This document shows positions 31,776-42,959 of a stretch of DNA of 64,000 nt, piece by piece. Location of the stretch: assembly GCA_039621445.1 (NCBI GenBank), contig CP154956.1, forward strand, positions 19,015,285 through 19,079,284, read 5' to 3'. This DNA comes from Euglena gracilis (Eukaryota > Euglenida > Euglenophyceae > Euglenales). The first letter of the stretch is position 1; the number at the start of each line of letters is the position of its first letter. A program made the position numbers and the translations under genes. Below the pieces are notes generated by a model, which was not told the origin of the DNA, made no database searches, and saw only the letters and a list, made by a program, of their open reading frames with translations.

Positions 31776-32062
31776 GGCAGCCCGAAACTACTGGGCCCCC
31801 CCGGGGGGGGGGCCCAGTAGTTAATCCGGGGGGTCAAGGTAATTTTTTTGCGTTAATGATGGAATAGGGTTAGGTGCGCGACTTAGGCTTAGGGTTAGGC
31901 CTAACTTGTACACCGAACACCCGTCTATAAGTTAGGCCTAACCCTAACCCTAAGTCGCGCACCTAACCCTATTCCATCATTAACACGAAAAAACTATTTT
32001 GACCCCCCGGATTAACTACTGGGCCCCCACCCGGGGGGGGGGCCCAGTAGTTTCGGGCTGCC
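31776..32062. mobile_element. Palindromic MITE with 8-base target duplication
   Basis: The 287-base element begins GGCAGCCCGAAACTACTGGG and ends with its reverse complement. Almost the whole length folds on itself, leaving a loop of about 20 bases near 31910. AGGTGTTT is duplicated at 31768-31775 and 32063-32070. An 8-base duplication fits hAT- or P-type transposases, but the TIR is not one I recognise. The inner stem contains TTAGGGTTAGG and its complement CCTAACCCTAACCC. No coding capacity. Confidence 0.92.
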
Positions 32063-32985
32063 AGGTGTTTTTCCCCCTCGAAACGGCAATTCCCCAAAAC
32101 GGAACTGGGCTGCCTCACTGGAAGCACACCGAAACTTTGAAACAACAAAACTGTGAAAATGGAACAGGTCGATGCCTGCCCCAGACAGGAAAAACGTCAC
32201 TGAACAAACCAGTAAACCTCTCCCAAAAGATGGACTCGGAGCCCACAAATGCATGGGACCAGCACACAAACCCACTGAAATGATGTCCCAATCTGTGGAT
32301 GAATCACCTGCGACACGGGCAGTGAACTCACCCTGATCAAAGTTAAACTGGGACTGGCAAAACAAAAACTTTTGAAACTGTTTGTCTGGCTGCTCACAAG
32401 TAAAAGGGTACTGTGCACTCCAGAGAAAATGGTGTTTCTCACAAGCGACATTCTTCAAGCATTCTGAGGTTTATCCGAAAAAAATCCACGACCAGAAAAC
32501 GATGAAAAACTTGAATCACTGGTGAAGAAAAGGTGAACTTGACTTTCCCACAGCCAAAAATGTAAAACGACCAATGAAAATGAAAACCTGAAAATGAAAA
32601 CTTCTGCCAGAAAAATTATCTTCCAGGTTGGACTCCACAGTTCGTTCAAAAAGCACAGCCTTATTTGGGAAAGAATTGCTGAAAATAAGTCACTGACAAA
32701 ACCACAAGCCACAGAAAAAAAATGCACACAAGTCAACTACTGGAGCTTAGAGCTTGGCTCACGGTTGACACTCAACCTAGCCCGTTCTCCTATTACTGGC
32801 AGTTGCAAAAATCTGGGCCTTTTTCAGTGTCCATTCCCCCAGAGCCTTGTTCACAAATTGATTCCATTCCATTTGCAAAAACACCAGATGAAAACACTCA
32901 CCCACGATTTACAGCACAAACTGGTGCACAGATTCCAAAGAATCCACAGATTCCAAAAAGATTCTGCTGGGCACAGCCCAGCAGC

Positions 32986-33000
32986 AAACCTCTGCTACCA
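32986..33000 (-). promoter_or_regulatory. Element E primer-binding site
   Basis: Minus strand reads TGGTAGCAGAGGTTT directly abutting the LTR. The first twelve bases match the complement of typical eukaryotic initiator tRNA-Met ends. Confidence 0.8.
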
Positions 33001-33579
33001 TGTCGGTGGGGGGTTTCGGAAAAGGGAACGTAAAAGTGTGGAACCGGACACGTAAAAATGAAGTGTAATGTCTGGGAAATGGAGTTCCCGACCGACTGGG
33101 CCTCCTTCTTCCTTTTCCCCCACCTACGGTCACCACCCAGCCCCAGGGTTTTCAATAAAAAGAGCCTCCGGAGGGCTCAGGGCCCGACGCCCGGCTTATC
33201 GCCCCCTGTGGGTGGCTGGGTTGGCATACCGGCGTAGGATCCAAAACTTTGAAACTGAATCTGGGGTTTTCTCGCTTGAATTCAAATAAAACCACAAATA
33301 AGACCCTTTTGAAGTACAGACTTGATTCAGAAGGCAAAGCACACACAAGGCAACCTGCACACCTTGGTTCACACCTGTGCTTGCAGTGGGTGAGAGGAAC
33401 ATACAAACAATGATTTTGGAATGGAATGCCTTGCTCCTTCGTTCTTTTCTTTTTGTATTTCCAGACTTGCAACATTTTGCTCACCTTCCAATTGACTTCC
33501 GGAGCTTCCTACCCACTGGGTGAGTCCTATCACGGGGGGAATGTTGAGAAACCGGCTGTCGTGGGGGCGACGGCCAACA
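33001..33579 (-). repeat. Element E 5' LTR
   Basis: Direct repeat of 28004-28581, TGTCGG to CCAACA (one mutated end base). Confidence 0.9.
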
Positions 33580-33740
33580 GGCGGCACCAAGCAGGGGCTC
33601 CTAATTCAGCGCACCAGAACAATCACAACAAACCGCCGGCGAGCAAGGCATGGCCTCACAACGTCTTTGTGCTTCGCCCTCGGTGTCCCTTCTTCCCTGG
33701 TCGGTTTGCCTCGAGGGAGTGCGAAGGCAAAGTGCGGAGC
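33580..33740. repeat. Terminal repeat of DIRS-like copy 1
   Basis: Contains GGCGGCACCAAGCAGGGGCTCC and the reverse complement of the recombinase-tail sequence (GTGCTTCGCCCTCGGTGTCC, 33670-33690). The same pair of blocks ends copy 3 (49535-49670). From 33741 to 34550 I see no supported gene. Confidence 0.65.
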
Positions 33741-34689
33741 CCCAGACATCGTGCCGCACCCTTTGACCATGGTTTTCTAACGACATCTTAACAGTTTGTG
33801 CAGGATTGAAAGAATTAGTCGACACAGTTGGGGGTCCCCGCGTCATTTTTTTGTAGCTTCAGCACCAGGGGTTTCACAGTCAAAATACACAAGTCTTTTG
33901 GTTTGTCCCCAGGAGTGCTTTGTGGCTTTGGGAGCTTTGGGAGTTGGACGCTTTTGCAAGACATTACCTCAGATTGGGTGCAGCAAAGGTTGCTGGAGAC
34001 TCATTGGTGAAAACGTTCGTTTAAAGGGGTTTTGGTGTGCATAAATCCCCAGCTTACCAACGTGTGGAGCAAGGGGTGTCCAGCAGTCCCGGGATAGGCC
34101 GTGAACAAGTCCAGAGGGACCTCACATGCGGAACAAAAATGCAAGATGGTTCCAGAGCCCAATCCACCCAAAAAGATGCCTAACAAGGGTGGGCATCAGG
34201 TTCCAGTTCACCGATCCATCCAACTGCAACTGACAACCAAGCAGTAAGGAGAAGACGCGACGAAAGGAAAACAAACAGCAATTGCCGGCAGGAAAATGCA
34301 GGTCCTATTGTGCACTCTTTTTTCAACCGACTACAAAATTCAATGGTCTTAGTTAGCAAAAAAGGGTCAAATTTAGCCGGTGACATATGAGGCGTATCAG
34401 CAGGGTTGGTCAGTGGAAAATATTGCAAATCACCGGCACGACGCGTCGGGGGAACATTTTTGTCGAAAAACCTGCAACCTGCAAGAATCCCTTTTGTGAA
34501 TGTTGATAAAGTATTTGACGTTCCTTTCTTCTGTGTGTCGAAGAGTAAATTAAGAATTAGCCAGTTCCGCCGAAAAAGGCACTAAGCGGGACCTCCTAAC
34601 CCAACGGAGCAAACAATCCAAACAACACCGCCGGCGAGCAAGGTATGGCCTCAGAAGGGCAAAGTGCAGAGCCCGAGGAGTCGGCCAGA

Positions 34690-35224
34690 TTGTGCACTGA
34701 AAAAAGGGGGGTCCAGGGCATTCTCCAAAGCACCTTGGGCACCAAGTCTTTGATAGTGGGTTGTGAAAGCCTCCACCCCTTTCTACTGACCAATTTAACA
34801 AACTTCTTGGAGAAAGGCCCAATTCTTTGAGTAAAAAAAACCCTGCTACTCTGGTGGTGTGGGGTCCCCACACCAGGGGGGTACCCCATGCCGTGCCAAA
34901 ACATTTTTGCTTATAGAAACAATGGTATCTTCTTTACTGGATTTATAGTTTTAATGAAATCAGAAGCGGGCCTCCGGGTTTCACAAAGAAACGTGTTGCT
35001 GCCACATAAGACATCATCAAACGAAAGGTACTGATTTGGGGGGACTGGGGAATAGACACAACTCTCTCCCACTTGTGAAATTTTTGACATTTACGTTTGA
35101 TTTTGATGTAGGGTGCCCCCCCCCCCAACACGCTGGTGGTTCTTTGGACCTGTGCCAAATCAGATGATCTGTATAAACAGAGGATACTTGAACAGAACAT
35201 CAGTTGTCTACGCAATGTAAACAT
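34690..35224 (-). pseudogene. DIRS-like copy 2 tyrosine recombinase, partial
   Basis: Minus frame 35224-34943 gives LMFCSSILCLYRSSDLAQVQRT, APYIKIKRKCQKFHKWERVVS and FVKPGGPLLISLKL, parallel to copy 3. The C-terminal part (34904-34690) is frame-shifted (SRVFFTQRIGPFSKKFVKLV versus SNRGEG...KNLGLSAQEV in copy 3). The N-terminal third is deleted. Confidence 0.65.
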
Positions 35225-35225
35225 A

Positions 35226-35780
35226 TCAGGTGGAAGGGGGGACTGTTAATGCATCCACTGCTGTGGCATCCCAGTGGGGCCATCTGGCCACAAATTGTGG
35301 CAGTTTTTTGTTGCCTGGTGAGGCAAAAAGGTCTGTTTTCAAGCTTATGTAATTTTTGATTTGCAATCTCTGCCACTGAAAAAGTTGGGGGTCCAGGTAA
35401 TAATCCCCCCTGTCCATTCCCACCTGGTTATGGGGTCTGCCAGGCATTCCTTTGAAGGGACCCACTTTACTTGCAGGTTTATGCTGTTCTCCATGCGCCA
35501 TTTGAAAAAGGGTCTTAGCATGGAATTGAAGGGGTCTTTTCTGCCCCCCCCCTTTTGTTAATTAATAGTAAATTACTTGATTGTCCACTGACAGGGACAC
35601 AGTTTCTCCTGGTAGGCTGAGGCTTTGTTCTGTGCTTATTGCCGCACTTAATTCGTTGACATTTACGTGAAAAATGGAGCTTTCCCTCCAAAATTCCTGC
35701 ACGATGTTGTCTGTTCGAATTTGCAGCCCCCCCCCCCCAGGCATGGGTACTGCTGTCTGAGTGCAACTCCCTGGTTGCAA
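35226..35780 (-). pseudogene. DIRS-like copy 2 RNase H end and start of Dam-like domain
   Basis: Includes LSVDNQVIYY (third RNase H block), LTKGGG, NLQVKWVPSKECLADPITR (last block with the catalytic Asp), then TDLFASPGNKKLPQFVARWP and DATAVDAL, the start of the DLFA-type domain. The NPPW part is missing because of the deletion at 35224. Confidence 0.7.
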
Positions 35781-36620
35781 TTTTGGGGAAGGGTCTGCCC
35801 CCCAGGTCCTTACCAGCAGAATTTTGACTTCTCTTAATTGGTCCTTTATTCTTTGGGAAGTGGGGTGTTTTGAGTCCCAGAGGACTGTGGAATTTTATCC
35901 AGAAAAAATTGCCTGGGCATCCGTAAAGGCCCTTAGAGAAAAATGGGCCATTAGTTTGCATCTGATTTGGCCCAAAATGGCAGGCAACTGCCTTTTTGAC
36001 ATGTAATCCTTTATTACCATTTTTCCCAGCTCCTTTTTTACTTTTTTTTTTAAATTTTCTGGGGGACACCAGTAATTTTCCCCCTTGGACGTTTAGTTGA
36101 AATCCAAGATTATTTAGTATTTGGGTGGCCTGCAGGGTGGACTTTTTCACGTTGGTTTTGAAACCTCATTTGATTAGATACCTGACCAATGTGTTCAGAT
36201 GAGTTTGTAAGATGTTTTGTGTTGGGGCCACCACTCTTCCAGGTAAATAAATACTTGGATGCCCCTTTTCCTCCACAGCTTTTTGAATGTATTCCATACT
36301 GACATGAAAATTTGGGTTATTACATTTAGGCCAAAACATCCTGCCTCGAATTCACAGGTTTGCTCCTCCACCTGATGTCTGAGAAATGGCCTTAGGAACC
36401 GGCTGACTGGGATGTGGAAGTAAGCATAATTTAGGTCTATTTTTGCTGAAAGTGGCCTTTTTCCAACACTGGAAAAATGTGCTGGATGTGATCCAGCTTG
36501 AAAGGTTTCACTTGGAACTGTTGATTTTATGTCCTTCAATGGCTTATCAACCTCCATTTTGTCTTCCCCCCTTCTGGTTTTGAAGTCACAAACCTGGGGT
36601 TTAGGTGCTGGGTGGTTCAA
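35781..36620 (-). pseudogene. DIRS-like copy 2 reverse transcriptase and RNase H start
   Basis: RT motifs: LSAKIDLNYAYFHIPVSRF (first Asp), CFGLNVITQIFMSVW, and FIYLEEWW where an active enzyme would have YxDD, so the catalytic pair is lost. RELHSDSSTHAWGG begins RNase H. Frame breaks at about 36180 and 35800. Confidence 0.75.
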
Positions 36621-36808
36621 TCCCTCACCCTCTTTACGGACCCAGTTTTTTCGTAATCATGAAGTGTTTTTTCTGCTTGATGTAGGTTCAAATGTGCCCT
36701 GTTTTTTAGGTAGGTGGACAATTTCTGTGGGTTTACCCAAGGGGGTTGAATGCCATCCCTGATTAGTTGATATGTTGTTGGGGGGTGGGGTCATTTTTTT
36801 CCACCATT

Positions 36809-37474
36809 TCAGGCTTTTTTGCCGCGTTTGATCGAGGGATGTGTCCCCATTTCTCCTCCATGGTAACTTATTTCCTGGATAAGATGATTTTGGGGGGGGG
36901 CTGGGCTGGGGGTGTTGGACATTGCACCCCTAAGTCCCCTAGGGCTTGGGCCCTTGGAAAAATAAATTCCTTCTGGGGGTATGTGTATGCACTCTCTCCC
37001 TCTCTGCTCACCTCTCTGCAGGATCTTGTTGTTGGAAGACATACTATAGGGCTTTATGCCCCTGTTTTGCCTATCATGTCTTCTCCATGTGGATGTGGTT
37101 GGTTGACATACCATAGGAGGTCCTCTGTTGGTCCCACCCTTGATTGAACAATCAGGACTTGAGAAATAAATGTTGGATGGGTTCCTGCCCATCCATCCAA
37201 AAGGGCCACTGTGGGGCCCTTTTCCTCTTGGGATTGGGTCCTTGAAAGGGCCACCTTCAGTCCGTTTTTCTCTTGAGGTTGGGTCATTGAAAGTGCCACT
37301 GTGGGTCCCTTTTTCCCTCTTTGGCAGAAGGCCTTTGTGGGTCCCTCGGGTGATTTCTCCTGCAGCTTGGGGATGATGTCCTTCTTCTGTCCCTTGGTTC
37401 TTGGAGCTTCTTGGTGGCCACCGTGGGTCTACCCTGCTGGCCTCCACCCCGGTGAAGTCGGACAGCCTCCTCAC
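36809..37474 (-). pseudogene. DIRS-like copy 2 gag-like first reading frame
   Basis: 221 codons. It contains three or four imperfect repeats of about 15 residues (KGTHSGTFNDPTSREK, EGGPFKDPIPRGK, GPHSGPFGWMGRN) and a basic C-terminal part (RGEQRGRECIHIPPEGIYF). Its place upstream of RT suggests the structural protein of the element. No zinc knuckle is seen. The related piece in copy 1 is at about 6080-6350 on the plus strand. Confidence 0.5.
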
Positions 37475-37558
37475 CGCTCTGGTACCGGGGTGAATCAGCC
37501 CTTACGTAACCGACAGGGCTGGGCTAACGGCGTGACGCACCCCCCCCGCTCATTTGTT

Positions 37559-37670
37559 TTGTTTTCCTCCTTTTTTATTTTTCTTTTCTTTTCTTTTTCT
37601 TTTTCTTTTCTTTCTTTTTCTTTTTCTTTTTCTTTTCCTTTTTCCTTGTTTTTTTTCCTTTTCAATATTG
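37559..37670 (+). repeat. Polypyrimidine (CTTTT)n tract
   Basis: About 110 bases of TTTTC/TTTTTC repeats on the plus strand. It marks the start of a 4-kb T-rich region. Confidence 0.85.
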
Positions 37671-37679
37671 CTTCCTTGA

Positions 37680-40600
37680 TTCTCAGAATTGTGACATTTT
37701 GTTTTAAGAATGTATAAGTCTGTGAGTCACAAGTAACTGCAATATGTTCAAGTCAAAGTATTTTTTGTCCGCTTTCCTTCTTCTCTCACTTTCGAAATAT
37801 CTCAGAAGATTTGAATCGATGTTGCATCTTGCCTGAGTAAATAGTGCTGGTTTTATTTTCTTTCAGAATGAAGCTTCTTGAAGCCTCTTTGGTGTCAAAC
37901 CTTTGTTTCCAACTGATTGTCTGTGCTCTCCATTGTATCATCCTCTTTTACACTGCTTTCTGGGACCTTGCTGCTTCAAGCTCACTGAAGATGTTCAGCA
38001 AATTGACAATGTTTATTTACCCCTCCTGGTTACTTTCCATCCTGGTTATTTGGGTTTTTTTCGCATTAGAATTTAACGTCACTGGCTTTTATCCAACCTC
38101 CCAAAAGAAAAGAGGCTTGATACTAGAAAGAGTTGTTCACAATATGTCATCTATTCTTCGTTTCCGTTTTTTTGTCCGTACGTTTCCTTTTTTTTCTGTC
38201 CTCAAACATTCAACACTTTTCTGAGAAATGCAAAGGACACAGCACTAGATTCCATGGCAAGACAGCGTTGAGGGTACATTTTTCACGCTTTTGCATTTGG
38301 CCTTTTCTCAAAGGTTTGATTTCTGTTATTTCCAACCGGCACATCTTTGGCAATATAAAACTTTTTTTCTGGTGTGATTTTCCACCCATGTGTTCGGGCA
38401 TTTGCCTTCCTTTCTGGGGAGAATGTGTCGCAATTCGGCTTTCAATGAGGCAATATTAAAAAACTCGTGGTCTTAGAGTGTGTAGTGTTTTTCTTTTCCT
38501 TTCCTTTGCATGCATTTGTGATTTTTGACAATCTATTTGTTTCCTGAAGCGTTCAAGTGGGCTTGTTTCTGATATTGATTATGTTATCTCGTTTCTTACA
38601 CAGCCTTTAGCATATAAGGTCTTCCCGCGTAAATCCACCACTAATCACACACCTTATCTTATAGTTTTGTTATTTTATTACTCGCTTTTTTTTCCCCTTC
38701 ACTCCTGTCTTCTCCAGACACCACAGAGTTTCCATGACTCATTTTGCTCAACTATCTCAAGCGGAACAAGAATTGGCAGCTTCTCCGAAGTCTGCTTTTC
38801 CAGTGCTTGCTGTTGGGAAAGCTCCTGACTCCGCAGATGTTGTTGTTTCGGCGAGTATCACGACTGAAGTCTAATTCGGACTTTTCGGGTGGAAAACTTT
38901 GGTTTTTCCCCTTCCCCATTCTCCAGAACATTTCAATCTGCTTGTTTGAAATACTGCACCTCATGGTTTTGGAATAGGTTGTTACCCACTGTGTTTTCCC
39001 CAAAGTTTTTTTATGCTTCCGTCCACTTCACATTTGTGTTTTCCTTTCCCCCCGTTTTTTTGGATGAATGTGCAGGAATCTTTTCAAAGCATAAGTGACA
39101 TGGGAACAGGTACATTGATCTTAGCAAATTTTCTGTGTTTTCTTTCTGCATTTTGCACCTTTCCCCCTCCCATATCTTGCACATAACATACAAAGATTTT
39201 CTCCCCGGCTTTGGCTTGACGTTTGTCGTTTTTATTTCGTATTTTTGGGGGGGTGCGTCTTGGAGAATTAGGATTTGATGGTGGCCACCAACAAGGAAGT
39301 ACACAGGATCCCGTCCAACAACGGGCTGTTGCGTTCTGCCAGTCTGTGGTGGCCGCTCTTGATTGGTACACTGCCTGTCACGTCCGTTGCAACATTGCGC
39401 AAGGGTATCCCGGCTCTCGGCATAGATACGTGGTCTGATGTTTTGAATTGGATTCTGGTGCAATACCCTCAATGGAATCAGGTGCTTTTACCCCCGTCCA
39501 GTCAACATGTTTCTCTTTCCTTCCCTCTTTTTGTCTTCCGGTCAATATCATATCTTTGTATATCATAGTTACTCTTTATGCAGTTTTTTTCTTTCCTCCC
39601 ATGCAACAAGAACAAATATAAAACACAAATTTTTTTGTTCTCTCTCAACATACATGCAAACAAAAATGATTCTCTCATCTCTCTTCCATGTCACCAGACT
39701 TTCGTTAATCATTCTGTTGTTATTTGGTGCAATTTGTATAATTTTTCCTTTCCTTCTCTCTTCATCCCCCTTTTCGATTTTTTATTTTTCTTATTTTTTT
39801 TATTTAGTCTATACTCTGCTTGTTGGTAAGGGCACCTGTTTTTGATGAAGAGAAAAGGGTTGTATTTCAGGCAGAAGTTGCCGATGAGTCTCCTGACTTA
39901 GAAGTGTCCCGATTTTTTGCGAAAATGCCCCATGACAATTTCATGAAGTTCATTGTGAGTGGTGGCAAGGACAACGAAAAGGACAAAGCCTAAAATCTTG
40001 ATGATCATCGTTTGGTGGTGTATTTGTGCATGGGTTGTGCGTTCGAAAGGAAAGCAGCCACTCTACACCCTCCAACTCACTGATGATGATGGGCTGGCGG
40101 ACACCCCCCTTTCAAGTGAGGAATGGGTGAAGACACTGAAAGCTGCTTTACCACAAATGAAAGCACCCCAAGAGTGGGACAAATTGTGTCGGGGACGTGA
40201 CGACCCTGTGGCTGGCCAGGCCGAACCAACCCAAAATTGGCCCTCACTTATTTTTCCCTTCGGGTCCTCCACTGAATTGCATCTGGTTAATATACCCTCT
40301 TTTCTTTGACTTAATATCAATCGCCTATCTTGCGTTTTATGGGTTCATGGGCAGAGCATTTTTTTTCATCCGTGTATAGTCCATTTTTCCCCTCATGAAA
40401 CTGCTTATTGTAGGTGTTTAAGGCATGAGACCATACATGCTCAACAATTTCTCCCTTCTCCCAAAAACGGTGACACATTTCACCCTTTTATTAGGCATTA
40501 TTTTTGCCTCCACTTTTTTTTGTTTTTTGTTTATTTCATTTGGTTTCTAGCTATGGTGCGATCTTCGGGGTTTCGCTGGTTCTGCCTCTAGCCTTACAAC

Positions 40601-41200
40601 GCTCTCTTCATGTACCAAACCAATAAGTTGCAATTCCTTGTTGTTGTTGTTGTTTCCTAATCCACCCATCATCTTTTGTTTAGTTTTGGTACATGCAATA
40701 CAGCGCTTGGCATTCAAACCTCAGGTTCTGCGCAGTTTGAAACCATTTTGGAGGATGTTTTATTTCTCCCGGACCATGTTGCCGCAAGTCAGTGCTGCTC
40801 TCAGATAATTGATTGTCAGTCAGCAGATTGGGGGCTCTTCTGTAAAAGGTTTGGAACGTGTACGCTTGGCACAGCAATTGCAGGCAGCTCTTCCGCAATT
40901 GTGGGGCAAAATCCCCACGGCTCAACGTCTGGTGGTATTGGGACCCCTCATGGAGTGGTGTACTGCTTGTGTTCAACTCGCTCCGGCGGGAATCTCTCCT
41001 CACGATCAGCAAGCTGTTCTTCGCGGTCTCCAAGATGTGTTGTTCAAGTTGCCTTCAGACACCAATTGGATCGGTCTTGCATATTCAATTTTATTTGCAG
41101 CCCCTGCATCCAGAACCCCTCTTTCCCCCTCTTTTTAGTTGCAATGAGGGAAGATTAGGCATCTTTTCTAAAAACAAGTTTTGCCCCTCTTCCTACTTTT
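37680..41200 (+). other. T-rich, intron-like region with scattered exon-like stretches
   Basis: Plus-strand T-rich DNA is punctuated by balanced, codon-like segments, several behind acceptor-like sites. Examples: 37860 (TTTATTTTCTTTCAG), 38717 (TCACTCCTGTCTTCTCCAG, then MTHFAQLSQAEQELAAS) and 39870 (AGGGTTGTATTTCAG). Other open segments are QQGSTQDPVQQRAVAFCQS (near 39290), LQLTDDDGLADTPLSSEEWV (near 40070) and ERVRLAQQLQAALPQLWGKI (near 40850). They may be exons of a spliced gene or the first part of the LINE-type element downstream. No family is recognised, and exon joining is not attempted. Confidence 0.4.
39871..39954 (+). CDS. Candidate internal exon (84 bases)
   Basis: Bounded by acceptor TTGTATTTCAG and donor GTGAGT at 39955-39960; 28 open codons with an acidic start (AEVADESPDLEVSRFFAKM). 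The precise 84-base, in-phase length between two good splice signals is the reason for listing it. Partner exons are uncertain. Confidence 0.35.
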
Positions 41201-41280
41201 GTGCCCTCGAGCAGCCTCTCCCCCCAAAATTGGGTGGTTGGGTGGAGCAATTAAATGACAGAGCGCCTCATGTACAAGTG

Positions 41281-42390
41281 CAACAAGTACCTGTGCAGGA
41301 TGTCTCACCAATTCACGTCATGACTCTGAACTGTGGAGGGGGTCAATCATCTCTACCTCATGTTTTCTCTCTCTCTCTTCCGTTTTGGATCCGACGTCAC
41401 CTGCCTGCAAGAACTTTTGGATACGGACCCTCGACATGAAGTGTGCCTAAGGGATTACAAAAGCTTTTTGGGAATGTTTTGGAATCGGGGACAAGGTCTC
41501 TGCACTTTTTTGAATCGACGCCTCTTCGGCCATTCTCCGAGTGCGTCGGCTATCGTTCTGCATGACTCTCGTTCTTGGATGGGGTTGCATTTCATTTTTT
41601 CTCAAGGTTCGCTTCTCGTTTTGAATGTTCACATGGACCCATCTTTCAACATGCAGAAGAAATCGGAAGAATTAAACCTTATGGGGTCGTTGATCTCCAC
41701 TGTCAAAGTGACTATCTTAATTTTGGGAGATTTCAACATACATCGCTCGTCTCACAGGATTTTGGAAAACTTGGCTCGGGTTTCCCCTGTATTGGATCAC
41801 ATGATAATCCCCTACCCAAAAGATACTTGTACCAACCACACTTTGAATCGGGGTAGGGCTGTGCACACTGAAATTGATTACATTTACATCTCGGACGATG
41901 TTTCTTTGAAATGGCACACTGTGCTCCCAGGACCTTCCACGCATGATTGCTTCGTAGAGAGTATTGTTGTTCACAAACTTTTGCCGCGTCAAAATCCTCA
42001 CAAAGATATGCAATCACTCAGATACCAGAGCATCTCAAAATCAAGGTTTTGCATTTGCTTTCACTATTTTGGTTTTGGCTTCGAACTCAAGATGCACACC
42101 CAACCCTTTGGACTCGAGTGTATTGGTTGTTGGCAGACCTTTCAAACCTTTCCGTTTCCGTACCAACGCATCGAATTTGCTTGAATTGGGGATGGCAAGC
42201 TCCCAACACCGTTCTGATGAGCTCCTCCAGCATTGGCGAAATTCTTGTCAAGAACATAGGTTTCTTCAAAACTTGCGCCTGAACAAAGAGATTTCTACAA
42301 CTATTTGCCGCTCTAAAATAACCACCCAGGCCATTCAAATCACGTCCAGACGACCCGCGCCAAACCCCCCTTTGAAAGCTTTTACCACAT
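41281..42390 (+). pseudogene. LINE-type AP-like endonuclease domain
   Basis: An endonuclease/exonuclease/phosphatase fold is recognisable: VMTLNCGG (near 41320), DVTCLQELLDTDP (the catalytic Glu block, 41395), LLVLNVHMDPS, LILGDFNIHRSSHR (Asp/Asn pair, 41720), TEIDYIYIS and PSTHDCFVES (final His block, 41940). The first motif is in another frame than the rest; a CT-dinucleotide run at 41366-41383 is a likely slip site. A connecting region follows (HRSDELLQHWRNSCQEHRFL). In non-LTR retrotransposons this domain nicks the target DNA. Order and frame loss suggest a decayed LINE. Confidence 0.7.
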
Positions 42391-42599
42391 AAGGACATAA
42401 CACCTCCACCGAAATGACAAATTTTTATGTCAATTTGACACTTACCACGCCGTTCGCGGTGTTACGATGAATGTCAGCCTGTTGTTCTCTTCATTGGTTT
42501 CAGCTCGTTCACTGCCTCCCGACGACCCCCCTTTCGATGACCTTTTTTAATCGCAGCGTGAAGGTATCTGGCACCTTGATGTTCAAGAACACCATCAGC

Positions 42600-42930
42600 G
42601 TCTTTTGGCCCGCCCCACATGGTGCTTCCAATCTGTGTCATCTTTACAAGAATCTCTCAGAGGGGGTGGTTCAGAGGCCACTTCTATGGACTCTCTCCCA
42701 CTGTCTATACTCCGTGGGCTCACCCCTGCAGGAATGGTTGGTCTCTTCAATTTGACACACCGTTTGCGATGTCAAGGCAACGCCTTGAGCAAAGTTGCTT
42801 TGTAGTTTGCCATTCCGAAAGGTGGGCCTTCGCACCTGTTTACATCGTATCGCCCAATCAAGATGGGTTCTGCAATAAATCAGGTGGAAGGGGGCACGGT
42901 TCATTTGGAGTCCAATTTCAAGGCTGAGTT
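42600..42930 (+). pseudogene. LINE-type reverse transcriptase, N-terminal fragment
   Basis: Plus frame gives GMVGLFNLTHRLRCQG, then a TAG, then FAIPKGGPSHLFTSYRPIKM. The IPK-G......YRPI pattern is typical of the first RT block of non-LTR elements. The following DNA (from about 42960) is the G2 element, and the RT palm with YxDD was not found beyond it. The piece lies 200 bases downstream of the endonuclease in the same orientation. Confidence 0.6.
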
Positions 42931-42959
42931 GACTGGTGCTTTCACTTCAAATCTTTTTT

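Larger units (their letters stand above)
28004..33579 (-). mobile_element. Element E: LTR retroelement without visible pol
   Basis: LTRs of 578 and 579 bases with perfect TGTCGG/CCGACA ends at the left copy, a primer-binding site and a polypurine tract define a 5.58-kb element on the minus strand. Target duplication is GGCG, or AGGCG if the last LTR base is shared; it restores the DIRS-like terminal sequence CCGGCGAGGCGGCAC. The interior (28582-32985) has no recognisable protease, RT or integrase. The longest minus frame (29811-29089, 240 codons) has no domain I recognise. It carries poly-C tracts and a nested MITE. Non-autonomous status is inferred. Confidence 0.88.
5485..33740 (+). mobile_element. 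DIRS-like retrotransposon, copy 1 (interrupted and rearranged)
   Basis: Pieces in plus order are: terminal repeat and gag-like leader (about 5485-6350), RT N-terminal half (about 6560-6777), an inverted RT/RNase H block (6778-7587), RNase H end to Dam-like domain and recombinase start (7588-8355), recombinase end (27154-27870), and a terminal repeat (27870-28003 plus 33580-33740). Two LTR elements split it, one at 8356-27153 and one at 28004-33579. Comparison with copies 2 and 3 shows that the flanks of both insertions join correctly. All frames are broken, so the element is dead. Confidence 0.75.
34550..37530 (-). mobile_element. DIRS-like retrotransposon, copy 2
   Basis: Collinear on the minus strand: gag-like frame (37474-36809), RT (36620-36180), RNase H (to about 35400), a deletion of the Dam-like domain and recombinase N-terminus at about 35224, recombinase middle and end (35224-34690), then terminal repeat (34690-34550). 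It serves as the reference that shows the inversion in copy 1. All reading frames are interrupted. Confidence 0.8.

Noticed and set aside
31860-31975. Interstitial telomere array (TTAGGG)
   Set aside because: Only two or three units per arm, and they lie symmetrically in the stem of a MITE with target duplications.
37844-38224. 126-codon hydrophobic membrane-protein-like frame
   Set aside because: It lies in T-rich, intron-like DNA where random frames are rich in Phe/Leu; no other support.
40676-41158. 160-codon plus frame near 40.7-41.2 kb
   Set aside because: A competing frame (LERVRLAQQLQAALPQLWGK) over the same bases is more protein-like; kept only as part of the exon-like region.
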